Below are positions 1 to 10,114 of a stretch of 64,000 bases of DNA, one piece after another. A program made the position numbers and the translations under genes. The notes beneath the pieces are model-generated. The model did not search any database, was not told where the DNA came from, and saw only the letters and a list, made by a program, of their open reading frames with translations. Location of the stretch: positions 154,762-218,761 of the forward strand of contig JALWTX010000006.1 of the NCBI GenBank assembly GCA_026993355.1. The letters are read 5' to 3'. Source of the stretch: Flavobacteriales bacterium. Lineage in GTDB: Bacteria > Bacteroidota > Bacteroidia > Flavobacteriales > Flavobacteriaceae. Positions within the stretch are counted from its first letter, which is position 1; each line of letters begins with the position of its first letter.

Positions 1-160
1 TTTCTAACAATAAGGCAGCACCTACTTTAAAATGAGAATATGGGGCATAAGCCATCTCTCTGATTGCTACTGCTTGTGCCATTAAATCTTGTACATCAAT
101 GGGCAACTCGTCTATATTTTGGTATACACTTATTTCAGAAAATATCTTTATTTTTTCCAC
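1..160 (-). CDS. cdd: Cytidine deaminase, N-terminal part (cut by window edge)
   Basis: The minus strand from 160 down to the window edge is open. It encodes about 53 residues, including AYAPYSHFKVGAAL, the N-terminal signature of cytidine deaminase. The enzyme deaminates cytidine and deoxycytidine in pyrimidine salvage. An in-frame TAA at 166-164 sits just upstream and there is no earlier ATG, so GTG at 160-158 is the likely start. The zinc-binding HAE and PCxxC motifs would lie beyond the edge. The gene follows porV by 53 bases on the same strand, so it may share the porU-porV transcript. Confidence 0.85.
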   Translation of the reverse strand, partial: MEKIKIFSEISVYQNIDELPIDVQDLMAQAVAIREMAYAPYSHFKVGAALLLE

Positions 161-213
161 AAATTATTTTTTTTAGATAAGCCACTAAAGGGCATTAAAA
201 TATATTATTCAGT

Positions 214-1368
214 TTATTCTTCAGCCTTTTTTCCACCTTTTGCAAAATCACCAATATTAAAGGTTAATGAAAAACGCATGGTGTTATCTAAAGGAGAACG
301 TAGCGTGCCAACAGAAAACAAATAAGACAAATCAAGCATTAAATAATTATATTTAAAACCGGCTCCAATAGTAAAATACTTACGACGTCCTTTGATATCA
401 CTTTCATGAAAATAGCCGGAACGCAAAGAAAAGGAATCTAAGTAAGTGTATTCTACCCCTGCTGACCATTGAAATTCTTTCAGTTCTTCACTAAACCCAC
501 CCGGCGCATCAGTAAAAGATTGAAAAATACCGGTCATCCAGTTAACATTGTCATCTTTTCCTGCTACTATATTACCATTGGCATCTCTAATTGGGGGCGT
601 TGGCACTAATAACTTATTGGTTTCAAGTGTCAATCCCACGGTATTATATTGATCCATTATAAAATCAAAACCGGCACCTAATTTTAAATTTGTGGGCAAG
701 AAATCGCCCTCATCACTCCGGTAATATTTCATTTTAGGACCCAAATTTTGAATATTGAAACCTAATCTGTATCTTCCTTGAAAATCTTTAAAATCAATTT
801 CATCCGAAACATAATATCCATTGATATCGACTGCAAAACTTTTGGCTGCAGTAGCATCATTATTACCGGTTCCTAATTTTAAATCGGAAAAAATAAAACG
901 CATAGCAACGCCCATCGAATAATTTTTAGAAAGTTTTAAGGCATAAGACCCATCAATATAAAATTCATTAGGCGAGACGGTACCTGTATAATTTCCGGAT
1001 ATATCGGTCAAATCAATATCGCCCAAACCAAAGTATTTAATACTTACGCCAAAAGCACTACGGTCATTTAGCTTGTTATAATAGGTTCCATTTATTATTT
1101 TAATATCATTAACCAATTGACTTAAATAGGGTGTATAACTAAAACCAAAGCCCATTTTTTCTTGAATACGGACGTATTTGGCAGGATTCCAAAATTGAGA
1201 AAAAGCATCAGGTGTCGTAGCTACACCCATATCGCCCATTCCGGATGCTCGTGCATCGCTGGAAACCAAAATAAATGGAACGGCGGTGGTAATAACCCGG
1301 GAATCGGTTTGTGCCCAAAAATGGGTCGTTATAAGCAAAGCTAAAAGACTGAAAGATAAATTTTTCAT
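214..1368 (-). CDS. porV: Type IX secretion system outer-membrane protein PorV
   Basis: This is the FadL-like outer-membrane barrel of the T9SS attachment complex. It shuttles C-terminal-domain cargo from the translocon to the sortase PorU. The protein has 384 residues with a signal peptide ending near residue 19-20 (FWAQ). It has the family's early SDARASGMGDMGVA and FWNPAK motifs, followed by alternating aromatic beta strands to an outer-membrane-like C-terminal region. It starts 41 bases after porU, so the two look co-transcribed. Length and motifs are typical and nothing looks broken. Confidence 0.95.
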   Translation of the reverse strand: MKNLSFSLLALLITTHFWAQTDSRVITTAVPFILVSSDARASGMGDMGVATTPDAFSQFWNPAKYVRIQEKMGFGFSYTPYLSQLVNDIKIINGTYYNKLNDRSAFGVSIKYFGLGDIDLTDISGNYTGTVSPNEFYIDGSYALKLSKNYSMGVAMRFIFSDLKLGTGNNDATAAKSFAVDINGYYVSDEIDFKDFQGRYRLGFNIQNLGPKMKYYRSDEGDFLPTNLKLGAGFDFIMDQYNTVGLTLETNKLLVPTPPIRDANGNIVAGKDDNVNWMTGIFQSFTDAPGGFSEELKEFQWSAGVEYTYLDSFSLRSGYFHESDIKGRRKYFTIGAGFKYNYLMLDLSYLFSVGTLRSPLDNTMRFSLTFNIGDFAKGGKKAEE

Positions 1369-1409
1369 ACACTATTTTTTTGAAGGATTACAAATTTACA
1401 ATAAATAAG

Positions 1410-4400
1410 TTATAAGATAACTAATTTTTCTATTTTTTGCGCGGTTTTTCCCGCTTCTGTTCTAACACTTAATTTATATATATATACCCCTTTGGCTAAC
1501 TTGTTACCATAATCATCACGGCCATCCCAATGAATACTTCTTTCGTTAAAACCTTCCGTATAAATAGTTTCTCTGTGTTGCCATACGAGTTTTCCACTGA
1601 TGGTAAATACTTGAAGCAAAACCTCTAAATTCTCAAAAGGGTGATTATGATTAAACCAAAATTCGGTATAGTTAACAAAAGGATTAGGATAATTCAACAC
1701 ATGATCTAATTTTAAATCTTTTTCTTCAACTACTTGAAAATCGAGATTAGCTGTGCTTGAATTATTATAAACATCCCAGGCTTTTATATGTAAAGTATGC
1801 CAGCCGGGACTTAAATTATACAAACGATATTTGACAGTGCCACGTTTATAGGTATTATTTTCCGTTTCATAAAAATCGTTTAAAATAAAAACCTCTGTCT
1901 GATTATCATCCAAATAAGCCGTTATATCATGACCAATGCCGCCGGTCGTATTTATACCGTGTTCGTCAGACAAATCAAGCAAAAGATAAGGGTTGGGGTT
2001 TGTGATTCCGCCCGAGACAAAGTCTCGATCGTTCAAATAGGCTTTTATTTCAGGTGGTGTTTTATCTTCTTCGGCATTTTCATCTACGCCACCAACTATG
2101 ATATTTTCGTCATAACCAATTTTTTCAGTAACGTCATTAACCGCATAAAAACTTAAACGTCCCTTTCCATATGTCAAATTAATATCTTTGGGAACTATAA
2201 ATTCAAAACTAAATTTACCATTGACTATATCAGCTTTTCCTTGAAATAATTTTGCGCCAAGTTTTTTAAAATTCATCCTAAACCCATTACCATCATTATC
2301 TAAAGTGTGCGTTTCAATATATTTATCAAACACTATCGGATTTATCGTTCCATTATATTGAGGTAACAATTGACCATTGACATCTTGAATTTCTCCTTTA
2401 ATGATAATATGTTTTAATGCCTTAAGGGTATCAGTTGGTTTATTATTGACGGAAGTCAATACAATTTTAGGATTGGCAAAACCTAATTCAAAACCGGGAT
2501 CGCCTAAGAAAGCAATATTGTATTTGCCTGTGCCGGCATTGGTGTAAGTTTTAGCCATCCGCAAGGCTTCTGCCGGATTTTTAATAATATGCCCTTGCAT
2601 AGAAGGTTCCAGACCAAACAATGCATCATAAAAATCTGTATTCATACTTTTAGCATTGGAAGTCCATATTTCGCGAATAGTAGAAACCATTTCCAATACA
2701 CCGCCATCCTTTTTCCATATCATATGTTCAGCAGCTGTTTCTTTGACCGGATTGTCAAAGCGGGCAAATTCACAGGTCATCGTCGTCATCAGGGGCAACC
2801 GGTCAAAATTGTGTAATTTAGACACATCTTCCATGGTCAGCATCCGTTCGTGACTTAAGGCAACTTCATTTCCATGACCGATATATCCCAATATCAAAGT
2901 ACCTTTTTCTAATTGATTAAACAGGTCTCTTTTAGCATCGGGATAACGGGCGCCGCCGGGCGTATTAATTTGCTGATATGCATCTTGATAAATTTTAGAC
3001 AAATTAAATTGCGGATGAAGTTGACTGATTTTTTTTGCAATTGCTTCTGTGTTCTTTTCAAAGGCTATATCAAATGGATGACCCGGATCTGCATCGTCAG
3101 CCCAAAGTGTTATATAAGAACGCCAATTTTCTTTCGCATTAATAGAAAGATAATGCTTATATTTTTGATATAAAGTTTGTGCTTCGTCTGTATTTCTGAC
3201 TAACAAACGTCCGACGGCAATATCGGGTTTTTCGTAACTATTGGCCAACAAACCTTCATTGTCATCCATCATGACAAAAAAGTCATCACTACCCACGGAA
3301 TTCACCAGATTAAAAGCGTCCAAACTTTCAAAAATAGGTACAATATTGCTATTTATGCCATGACTTAGAATATTTTCGGATATTACATTTTTAAAATCAT
3401 TGGTAGCATCACCAAACAACATGACATATTTTATTTTTTTAGCCGGTGAACTTGCGTTTTTATAGACATATTTTATAAAATTTCTAATGGCTGCAATATC
3501 CTGTTGTCCATTACCAAATTCATTATATATTTTTGACAAATCGGCTACAAAAACATTAAGCCCGTTTTGCCGGTGCATCTCAGCAAATTGTTCAGCTTTG
3601 GCATGTAAAAATGCCGGGGTAACAATCAAATAATCCACATCTTTAAATTGTCCTGTATGATAAAAAACTTCCCGATGTAAATTTTGGTTACTGAGCTTTG
3701 TATTGTCGGTTTTTGAAGGCGAATAGTAATCATCGGGATTAATGGCGATAAAACGTGGCTTGTTTTCTTGTAAAAAATTGAGATTAAAATTAGCCTGGTC
3801 ATTGCGTACATAAGTTGGGTTAAAACGATCGGTAACCTCCCAAATTTGTTTTATTTTACCGGCTTGGCTAAACGAATAAACGCCAATTCCCTGACGTCCA
3901 TCCGCCCCTGGATTATAAAACTTAAATTGCTTACCAATATCAGTAAGCCGACAAAAAGCAGAAACATTAATATACTCCATATACAATTTGGCATCAAAGA
4001 AATTATTATTGTGATAAATAACTTGCACTGAAACCGGGTCGCCGGCAATAACTTTTTGATCAGCAATAAGCTTATCTGCCCCTACGGCATAAGTTGTTAA
4101 ATAAAAGTTTGCTTGACCGGCCGGTTGTCCGTTAATTAACGCAGACATATTGGTACCACTTTTATTGGTAGCGGCTTTAATTTCGTAATAAACAGGCTTA
4201 TTCGCTTCTCTTTGTGAAAACTGAAAGCTAAAAGTTTTTTGGTTTTCAGTTGTCCCAAAAGGTTCGTCAAATATTTTGCGCCCCATATAAGTAAAAATTG
4301 TTTTGTCTTTTTCATAAAATTTCCGGGCTAAATAATCATCATAAATATTAGATGGCACACCGGTGGGCGCTTGATATGGCTGCATCCGCTTGCCCGGTTG

Positions 4401-5222
4401 GTCATCTATTTCAATGAAATAATTAGTTTCATTGGTATAAATATTCAAATTTGAATCATACTCATTTGACCATTCCTTATCGCTTTGGGCATAAAATAAA
4501 ATATAATCTCCTGCGTCAAAACGACCGTCAGATTCTCCAATTACTTGAATGGACACCTCTGAGATATCATCCGGATAAGGCAAGCTGTTAGCCAGCGGCA
4601 TAACTTTTCCACCATTGCCAAATATTTTAAGGTTACGCGGATCAAATTGCGAGAGATTGATGCCCAGAGATTTTAAAAACTCAGCACCAATTTTATAAAC
4701 GCCTGTTTTGTCTATTTTAAATCGATACCAGTCACCATTTGCCAAATGGCTATCATAAATAGATGAATTTAAATTTTTTCTTACTGATATTAATTGTGCA
4801 GGACGGTAAGATATATCAAAGGATTTTAGACGGTAAAATTGACCGTTTTTCTCAATTAAAGTATTTATTTCTAAATTGGCTAATAATTGGTCTCTGGCAA
4901 AACTATTATGCAAAACCGGTTTAAATTTATGGGGCAAAGCTTTAAAATTAAGCGATTGAACCCAAGTATTGGGAAGTGATTCAACTTGAATACTTTTAAT
5001 TTGCACTTGTGCTGAATCAATAGGTGCTGACAAGGGCCAAACACTTGCAAAATATAAGTTGTCAGGACGATATTGGAAATTTTTAGATTGAAAAAAAACA
5101 ATTTTATCCGGTTCTTTTACGGCTTCTGTCAAATCTATTTGCCATTTAATTTCAAAATGCTTTTGCTGGGCATAAAAAGATAGATTGAAAAATAAAATTA
5201 TAAGGAAAAAATTTTTTTTCAT
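1410..5222 (-). CDS. porU: Type IX secretion system sortase PorU
   Basis: PorU is the gingipain-family (C25) cysteine endopeptidase that removes the C-terminal sorting domain of T9SS cargo at the cell surface. I chose the ATG giving MKKNFFLIILFF because it begins a clean signal peptide; the open frame extends six codons further upstream (to 5240). Numbered from this start, the likely catalytic pair is His783 (GYIGHGNE) and Cys817 (MTCEF), inside a C25 fold containing VMLFGDATNDF. The last 85 residues form a FlgD-like, C-terminal-domain-like beta fold (YPNPF, GVYIYKL). At 1270 residues the length is usual. It is divergent from gldB and precedes porV. Confidence 0.95.
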   Translation of the reverse strand: MKKNFFLIILFFNLSFYAQQKHFEIKWQIDLTEAVKEPDKIVFFQSKNFQYRPDNLYFASVWPLSAPIDSAQVQIKSIQVESLPNTWVQSLNFKALPHKFKPVLHNSFARDQLLANLEINTLIEKNGQFYRLKSFDISYRPAQLISVRKNLNSSIYDSHLANGDWYRFKIDKTGVYKIGAEFLKSLGINLSQFDPRNLKIFGNGGKVMPLANSLPYPDDISEVSIQVIGESDGRFDAGDYILFYAQSDKEWSNEYDSNLNIYTNETNYFIEIDDQPGKRMQPYQAPTGVPSNIYDDYLARKFYEKDKTIFTYMGRKIFDEPFGTTENQKTFSFQFSQREANKPVYYEIKAATNKSGTNMSALINGQPAGQANFYLTTYAVGADKLIADQKVIAGDPVSVQVIYHNNNFFDAKLYMEYINVSAFCRLTDIGKQFKFYNPGADGRQGIGVYSFSQAGKIKQIWEVTDRFNPTYVRNDQANFNLNFLQENKPRFIAINPDDYYSPSKTDNTKLSNQNLHREVFYHTGQFKDVDYLIVTPAFLHAKAEQFAEMHRQNGLNVFVADLSKIYNEFGNGQQDIAAIRNFIKYVYKNASSPAKKIKYVMLFGDATNDFKNVISENILSHGINSNIVPIFESLDAFNLVNSVGSDDFFVMMDDNEGLLANSYEKPDIAVGRLLVRNTDEAQTLYQKYKHYLSINAKENWRSYITLWADDADPGHPFDIAFEKNTEAIAKKISQLHPQFNLSKIYQDAYQQINTPGGARYPDAKRDLFNQLEKGTLILGYIGHGNEVALSHERMLTMEDVSKLHNFDRLPLMTTMTCEFARFDNPVKETAAEHMIWKKDGGVLEMVSTIREIWTSNAKSMNTDFYDALFGLEPSMQGHIIKNPAEALRMAKTYTNAGTGKYNIAFLGDPGFELGFANPKIVLTSVNNKPTDTLKALKHIIIKGEIQDVNGQLLPQYNGTINPIVFDKYIETHTLDNDGNGFRMNFKKLGAKLFQGKADIVNGKFSFEFIVPKDINLTYGKGRLSFYAVNDVTEKIGYDENIIVGGVDENAEEDKTPPEIKAYLNDRDFVSGGITNPNPYLLLDLSDEHGINTTGGIGHDITAYLDDNQTEVFILNDFYETENNTYKRGTVKYRLYNLSPGWHTLHIKAWDVYNNSSTANLDFQVVEEKDLKLDHVLNYPNPFVNYTEFWFNHNHPFENLEVLLQVFTISGKLVWQHRETIYTEGFNERSIHWDGRDDYGNKLAKGVYIYKLSVRTEAGKTAQKIEKLVIL

Positions 5223-5271
5223 AGAATTATACAACGTCAATATTCTTAAATTATTGCAAGATAATAATTTT

Positions 5272-5301
5272 TTGCAGAGCCCGAATGATTTTGTAATTTT
5301 G
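5272..5301 (+). promoter_or_regulatory. Bacteroidota-type promoter for gldB-gldC
   Basis: TTG at 5272-5274, then 19 bases, then TAATTTTG at 5294-5301 matches the Bacteroidota -33/-7 consensus TTG-N19-TAnnTTTG. Transcription would begin about 5308, leaving a leader of about ten bases before the gldB ATG at 5319. Confidence 0.75.
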
Positions 5302-5318
5302 CTACAAAATATAAGTAT

Positions 5319-6296
5319 ATGAAGCCGTTGTTTTGTCGTTTGAATCTTATAGTAACAATTTTACTAATAATTATTTTAACATCTTGTCAACCCGACAATA
5401 AATTAATTGTTGACGTATCAAAAATACCGATAAATCTTCAAATTGAGCGTTTTGACACGGCTTTTTATGGTCAAAATCCTGAAAAATTACCAGGCTTAAA
5501 AAAACGATATCCCTATATGTTTCCGGCGTATGTACCGGATAGTATTTGGCAAAAAAAAATGCAAGATTCTTTACTTCTGGATTTAAAAACAGAAGTGGAT
5601 CGTATTTATCCTGATAATCAAAAATTTGAAGCACCCATAAAGGATCTTTTCCGTCATATAAAATATTATTATCCGAAATTTGAAGCCCCTAAAATTATCA
5701 CATTGTATTCTGATTGGAACTATCTTAAAAAAGCTGTTTATCTGGATAGCTTGGAATTATTGACACTCGATAATTTTTTAGGAGAAAACAACCGCTTATA
5801 TAAAGGGATTCCGGCATATATTAGGCAAAATATGACACCTGCTAACATTCCCGTTGCTGTAGCTAAAAGCATTATCGAAACCCAAATAAAACCCCCTAAT
5901 AGTAAAAATCTATTATCTAAGATGGTTAATTACGGTAAACAATTGTATTTTTTAGATGCTTATTTACCCCAAACACCAGACTATTTAAAGATAGGTTATA
6001 CAGAAAAAAAAATGAAATGGGCTCAACAAAACGAAGAAGCTGTTTGGCAATATTTTATCGAAAATGACTTACTTTACAGTACCAAGAGCGATTTGAATAA
6101 ACGCTTTCTTAATTTGGCTCCCTATAGCAAATTTTATACCGAACAAGATATGGAAAGCCCCGGCTATATTGGCCGGTATATAGGTTGGCAAATCGTGCGT
6201 TCATTTATGAAAAAAAATAAAGTATCTTTGCAAAAACTCTTACGTACTCCGGAAGAAGAAATCTTTAAAAAATCTAATTATAAACCTAAAAAATAA
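5319..6296 (+). CDS. gldB: Gliding motility lipoprotein GldB
   Basis: GldB is an essential lipoprotein for Flavobacterium gliding, and it is retained in many T9SS-bearing species that do not glide. The 325-residue protein starts with a lipoprotein signal and a Cys at residue 23 in the lipobox LTSC. The mature part shows the family's IERFDTAFY start and a C-terminal ESPGYIGRYIGWQIV, which resembles the metal-site region of DUF2268-like proteins, though here it lacks an obvious HExxH. It overlaps gldC by one base (TAATG), so the two are translationally coupled. Confidence 0.93.
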   Translation: MKPLFCRLNLIVTILLIIILTSCQPDNKLIVDVSKIPINLQIERFDTAFYGQNPEKLPGLKKRYPYMFPAYVPDSIWQKKMQDSLLLDLKTEVDRIYPDNQKFEAPIKDLFRHIKYYYPKFEAPKIITLYSDWNYLKKAVYLDSLELLTLDNFLGENNRLYKGIPAYIRQNMTPANIPVAVAKSIIETQIKPPNSKNLLSKMVNYGKQLYFLDAYLPQTPDYLKIGYTEKKMKWAQQNEEAVWQYFIENDLLYSTKSDLNKRFLNLAPYSKFYTEQDMESPGYIGRYIGWQIVRSFMKKNKVSLQKLLRTPEEEIFKKSNYKPKK

Positions 6297-6649
6297 TGGC
6301 AATTAAACATCAGAGTAAAGTTATATTTGACGTTGGCTTAGACGAAAATCGTATTCCTGAGAAAATCACTTGGTCTGCTGATGACGCTGGTATTAGTAAT
6401 GAACCGGCTGAAGCTATCATGATTTCTGTTTGGAATGATGAGAAAAAAGAAACCCTGCGAATGGATTTATGGACCAAAGAAATGAAACTATTTGAAATGC
6501 GCGTTTTTTTCTATCAAACCCTAAAATCAATGGCCGATGTGTATCGCAAAGCTACAGGCGATGACAAAATGGCTGATACCATGTTGGACTTTGTCGACTA
6601 TTTTCACGAAAAACTAGAATTAGACCAACAACGAGATCAACAAAAATAA
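6296..6649 (+). CDS. gldC: Gliding motility protein GldC
   Basis: This 117-residue soluble protein lacks a signal peptide and matches GldC, the usual partner encoded directly after gldB. Family landmarks are the start IKHQSKVIFDVGLDE, the central DLWTKEMKLFEMRVFF, and the C-terminal DFVDYFHEKLEL. Its biochemical role is unknown; in Flavobacterium, loss mildly impairs gliding. The start codon overlaps the gldB stop by one base, and pheS follows after 42 bases. Confidence 0.95.
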   Translation: MAIKHQSKVIFDVGLDENRIPEKITWSADDAGISNEPAEAIMISVWNDEKKETLRMDLWTKEMKLFEMRVFFYQTLKSMADVYRKATGDDKMADTMLDFVDYFHEKLELDQQRDQQK

Positions 6650-6691
6650 TTTGCAAAATATTTTTTGCAACTATATTAAATTTTATAACCA

Positions 6692-7711
6692 ATGATTCAA
6701 GAAATAGATAAATATCTGGAAGAAGTTAAATCATTCGAAACCAAAGATTTAAAAGAATTGGAAAATTTTCGAATTAAATTCTTAGGTAAAAAAGGTATTT
6801 TAAATCAACTTTTTGCCGAATTTAAAAATGTGCCGAATGAAGAAAAAAAATTATTCGGACAAAAAATAAATCAATTAAAACAAGTCGCCACCGGTAAAGT
6901 ACAAAGTATAAAAGAAAACTTGGAAAATAATCTTGAAGAACAAGGAAGCCAGTTAGATTTATCACGTCCGGGTTATCCCGTAGAAATCGGGAGTCGTCAT
7001 CCTATTTCAATTGTTAAAAATCAAATAATAGAAATTTTTAAAAACATCGGTTTTAATGTTTCTGAAGGTCCCGAAATTGAAGATGATTGGCACAATTTTA
7101 CAGCTTTAAATCTACCTGAATATCATCCGGCCAGAGATATGCAAGACACCTTTTTCTTGCAACAAAATCCTGATTGGTTACTGCGCACACACACATCATC
7201 AGTTCAAACCCGCTACATGGAAACGCATCAACCGCCTATCAGAACCATCTCACCCGGTCGGGTTTACAGAAATGAAGACATATCGGCACGTTCGCACTGT
7301 ATTTTTCATCAAGTAGAAGGACTTTATATAGACAAAGGCGTCAGCTTTGCCGATTTAAAACAAACACTACTTTATTTTACGAAAGAAATGTTTGGGAAAA
7401 GTAAAATACGTTTACGTCCCTCCTATTTTCCATTTACCGAACCGAGCGCCGAAGTAGATATATATTGGGGATTAGAAACAGAAACCGACAAGCGTATTAC
7501 CAAAGGAACGGGATGGCTGGAAATAATGGGTGCCGGTATGGTCGATCCTAATGTCTTACAAAATATGAATATTGACCCTGAAGAATATACAGGTTTTGCC
7601 TTTGGTATGGGTATTGAACGTATTGCCATGCTACTATATCAAATACAGGATATTCGCATGTTTTATGAAAATGATATGCGTTTTCTAAGCCAATTTAAAC
7701 CCATTATTTAA
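6692..7711 (+). CDS. pheS: Phenylalanine--tRNA ligase alpha subunit
   Basis: This is the class II synthetase catalytic subunit, which acts with PheT to charge tRNA-Phe. The 339-residue protein has an N-terminal coiled-coil tRNA-binding arm (about residues 1-90), then the catalytic core. Motif 2 lies around [16 protein letters not shown] and motif 3 around [13 protein letters not shown], with the conserved Arg. Length is typical. pheT is not in this window. A strong bidirectional hairpin follows, so this is the end of the gldB-gldC-pheS unit. Confidence 0.97.
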   Translation: MIQEIDKYLEEVKSFETKDLKELENFRIKFLGKKGILNQLFAEFKNVPNEEKKLFGQKINQLKQVATGKVQSIKENLENNLEEQGSQLDLSRPGYPVEIGSRHPISIVKNQIIEIFKNIGFNVSEGPEIEDDWHNFTALNLPEYHPARDMQDTFFLQQNPDWLLRTHTSSVQTRYMETHQPPIRTISPGRVYRNEDISARSHCIFHQVEGLYIDKGVSFADLKQTLLYFTKEMFGKSKIRLRPSYFPFTEPSAEVDIYWGLETETDKRITKGTGWLEIMGAGMVDPNVLQNMNIDPEEYTGFAFGMGIERIAMLLYQIQDIRMFYENDMRFLSQFKPII

Positions 7712-7732
7712 TCATTTTCTTATTAAAAACTA

Positions 7733-7760
7733 AAAATGCCCGCCAAAAAGCGGGCATTTT
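7733..7760. terminator. Bidirectional terminator between pheS and the T9SS cargo gene
   Basis: A perfect 11-base stem (AAAATGCCCGC / GCGGGCATTTT) surrounds a six-base loop, with an A run on one side and a T run on the other. It can therefore end transcripts of both convergent genes. Confidence 0.9.
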
Positions 7761-7784
7761 GATTAAATCGGTTTAATAATCGTT

Positions 7785-9833
7785 TTATTTAATCAAAAGT
7801 TTGGTAGTATATACTTTTTGATCTTCAGAAATAATTTTAGCTAAATAAACACCGGTAGTCAAACGAACAGGAATAGTTATTTTTACATCATTACGCATCA
7901 ACTTTTGCGACAATACAACTTGACCGGTTAAACTATACAAATTTATCTTTTCCAAATTTTGTTGTTGTCTATTTAAAATGATTACGGCATGCGCAAGTGG
8001 ATTATAAAAAGTTGAAATATGATTTAAACTTAATTGTTCACTACCCAAAGTATTATTTTTGAAAGCCAATTCAAACCGGCCATTATAATTTCCGGCATTT
8101 AAAAATATTTCGAAATTTGTAGTGTCATTTATTAAATGATAACTATCATCAAATTGATCATAAATATATAGGTTACTAATCTCAGACGGCAAATTTTCTG
8201 CTGCATCCAAAGTGAAACTAACTGTATCATCTGTATCCACAACTACTTTTAAAGGCAGATGTGTATCAGGTGTGATATGTGGAATGGCTTGAATAATGAA
8301 GGATCTTTGATTTATATCCCATGTCATATCAGCTCCCGGATGGTCAGCATCAAAATTAGGAGCATCCCAGCCTGTATCAATACCATCGGTCGCTTGGGGC
8401 CGGACCCCTAATAACAACTGACGGTGAAAATTAAGCGGTGTGTTAAATCCTAAACGAATATTGGTCAAAGCAGCGGGTCGAATAAACACACTATTGCTAC
8501 CCTCTTTTACAAATTTACGTTGTGCATTGTTAAAACTTATATTTCCGCCGTCATTAGTCGATTCTGACCAAACAAAAAAACCTTGCGCTACTGGTATAAA
8601 CCTTTGGGGTGTTTTTGTGCCTACAGTTGTACTACCGGTTTGCCAGTCCGTTGCGGGGGCTCCGCCTGTTAAATTATAAGTCGCATAGCCTCCTTGATAA
8701 CCGGAACCAAAATGGTTATTGCCACCGGTGTGTTCCCAAAAATATAAAGTACCGTTAAAAATGTCATTGGCATTGTTTCCGCCATTGGCAGATGAAATAT
8801 TATCTTTAATAAACTGATCAGCATCCAAGGCACTGGGATAAGGGTTTCCAATTAAATAATCATGATTAGGCGAAATTGTTAAACTATAATCCCCATCATT
8901 TGGTGTTCCAGCAAAAGTCCAACTGTCATATTCGGTGGTTGAAGCACCATTAGCCGCATTTAGATTAGCATCCACACCTGGTCCTTTCATCGTATAGCCT
9001 TCTCCGGGGTTAGTGGTGCCATTTTGTTGCAAATGGTTATCATACCAGCCTTGATAGCCGCCATCCAATCCATTTTTAAAACCATAAACCCAATAAGCAT
9101 TCAAAGCTACAGGATGAGCCGTTTGTGCCGGTAAATCACTGGTGGCATTTGAATTGCTGACAATTTGCACGTCCGGATATTTAGTTTGATCTATATTGTC
9201 GCCCAATGCGCCATCTTTAAGATACATCATTCGCCAAACACCACCTCTATTAACCGGAGCTGACCAATAATTATAATAATACTGATTAGTCGTTCCTTGT
9301 TGATCTACCCAAAGATATTTTGTTCCTGAATTAGAGGTGGTTCCAGTATGGGTTTGTACTAATTGAGCAGTCCCGATTAACCTCAAATCACCATTTAATG
9401 CGGCAGCATTACGCACGGTCAAAGACTGTCCATTAGAAACTTTATAATCAAAATCAGCAGCACCATTTTCAACAGTAATGTTGTTACTTTCAATTAAAAA
9501 ATCTTGAATGACAGCATTATTGGCATTATTTATATACAAATTATTAAAATATGCAATGGCTGTTCCTTTTATATGTTGTTCAGTATTGCCACTAAATTCT
9601 GTTGTTCCCGAAGAAGTGGCATCCATAGTGCCATTATTCGTAAAATTAACCCCTTTAACGATAACTGTACCATTATTAGACCAAACGTAGCTGGTACCAT
9701 TATCATTTAAAACATCAAGGTTATTAATATACAAAGTAGTTCCGCTACTAACCACCAAATTGCCTTTATTAACAAGTTGGCCTGTCATGATAAAAGTCAA
9801 TAAAAAAGCAAAAAAAGAGATAAAAGTTTTCAT
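7785..9833 (-). CDS. Secreted surface protein with T9SS type A sorting domain
   Basis: A signal peptide of about 18 residues (MKTFISFFAFLLTFIMTG) is followed by a low-cysteine beta-rich body of Asn-, Gly- and Thr-rich repeats. The last 70-80 residues form a sorting domain (INLYSLTGQVVLSQ, TTGVYLAKII, ending TTKLLIK). Such proteins are exported by the T9SS and processed by PorU. No catalytic domain is recognised. The N-terminal stretch resembles the beta-helical repeats of Bacteroidota adhesin-like proteins, so a structural or adhesive role is the best guess. It is transcribed alone, between a terminator and an unusual promoter palindrome. Confidence 0.85.
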   Translation of the reverse strand: MKTFISFFAFLLTFIMTGQLVNKGNLVVSSGTTLYINNLDVLNDNGTSYVWSNNGTVIVKGVNFTNNGTMDATSSGTTEFSGNTEQHIKGTAIAYFNNLYINNANNAVIQDFLIESNNITVENGAADFDYKVSNGQSLTVRNAAALNGDLRLIGTAQLVQTHTGTTSNSGTKYLWVDQQGTTNQYYYNYWSAPVNRGGVWRMMYLKDGALGDNIDQTKYPDVQIVSNSNATSDLPAQTAHPVALNAYWVYGFKNGLDGGYQGWYDNHLQQNGTTNPGEGYTMKGPGVDANLNAANGASTTEYDSWTFAGTPNDGDYSLTISPNHDYLIGNPYPSALDADQFIKDNISSANGGNNANDIFNGTLYFWEHTGGNNHFGSGYQGGYATYNLTGGAPATDWQTGSTTVGTKTPQRFIPVAQGFFVWSESTNDGGNISFNNAQRKFVKEGSNSVFIRPAALTNIRLGFNTPLNFHRQLLLGVRPQATDGIDTGWDAPNFDADHPGADMTWDINQRSFIIQAIPHITPDTHLPLKVVVDTDDTVSFTLDAAENLPSEISNLYIYDQFDDSYHLINDTTNFEIFLNAGNYNGRFELAFKNNTLGSEQLSLNHISTFYNPLAHAVIILNRQQQNLEKINLYSLTGQVVLSQKLMRNDVKITIPVRLTTGVYLAKIISEDQKVYTTKLLIK

Positions 9834-9856
9834 AGGAACAATTTATTAATATCTTA

Positions 9857-9899
9857 CAAATATATGAAAAAAATTAAAATTCTAAAATTATTTAGAATT
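9857..9899 (-). promoter_or_regulatory. -7 element and upstream palindrome of the T9SS cargo gene
   Basis: Read on the minus strand, TATATTTG at 9864-9857 is a full match to the Bacteroidota -7 element. No TTG is seen at -33. That place is occupied by a palindrome with nine-base arms, AATTCTAAA at 9878-9886 and TTTAGAATT at 9891-9899. The palindrome could be an activator or repressor site; no regulator is known. Confidence 0.5.
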
Positions 9900-10114
9900 A
9901 TTTTTCCATTAATCCCAATCTAAATGCACTTTAAATGTGTTTCTTAGCTTTGTCAAGCCCTGTTTACACAATTTATATGTTAGCACTGTTATTTTTTTTA
10001 ATAAAAAAACACTGTAGCGAAATTAAAATTATTGAAAAATTATCCTTTTTTATTTTTTATTTATATATGAAACGAATAACATCATCCAAACAATTTAAAA
10101 TTAAAATTTCTAAT

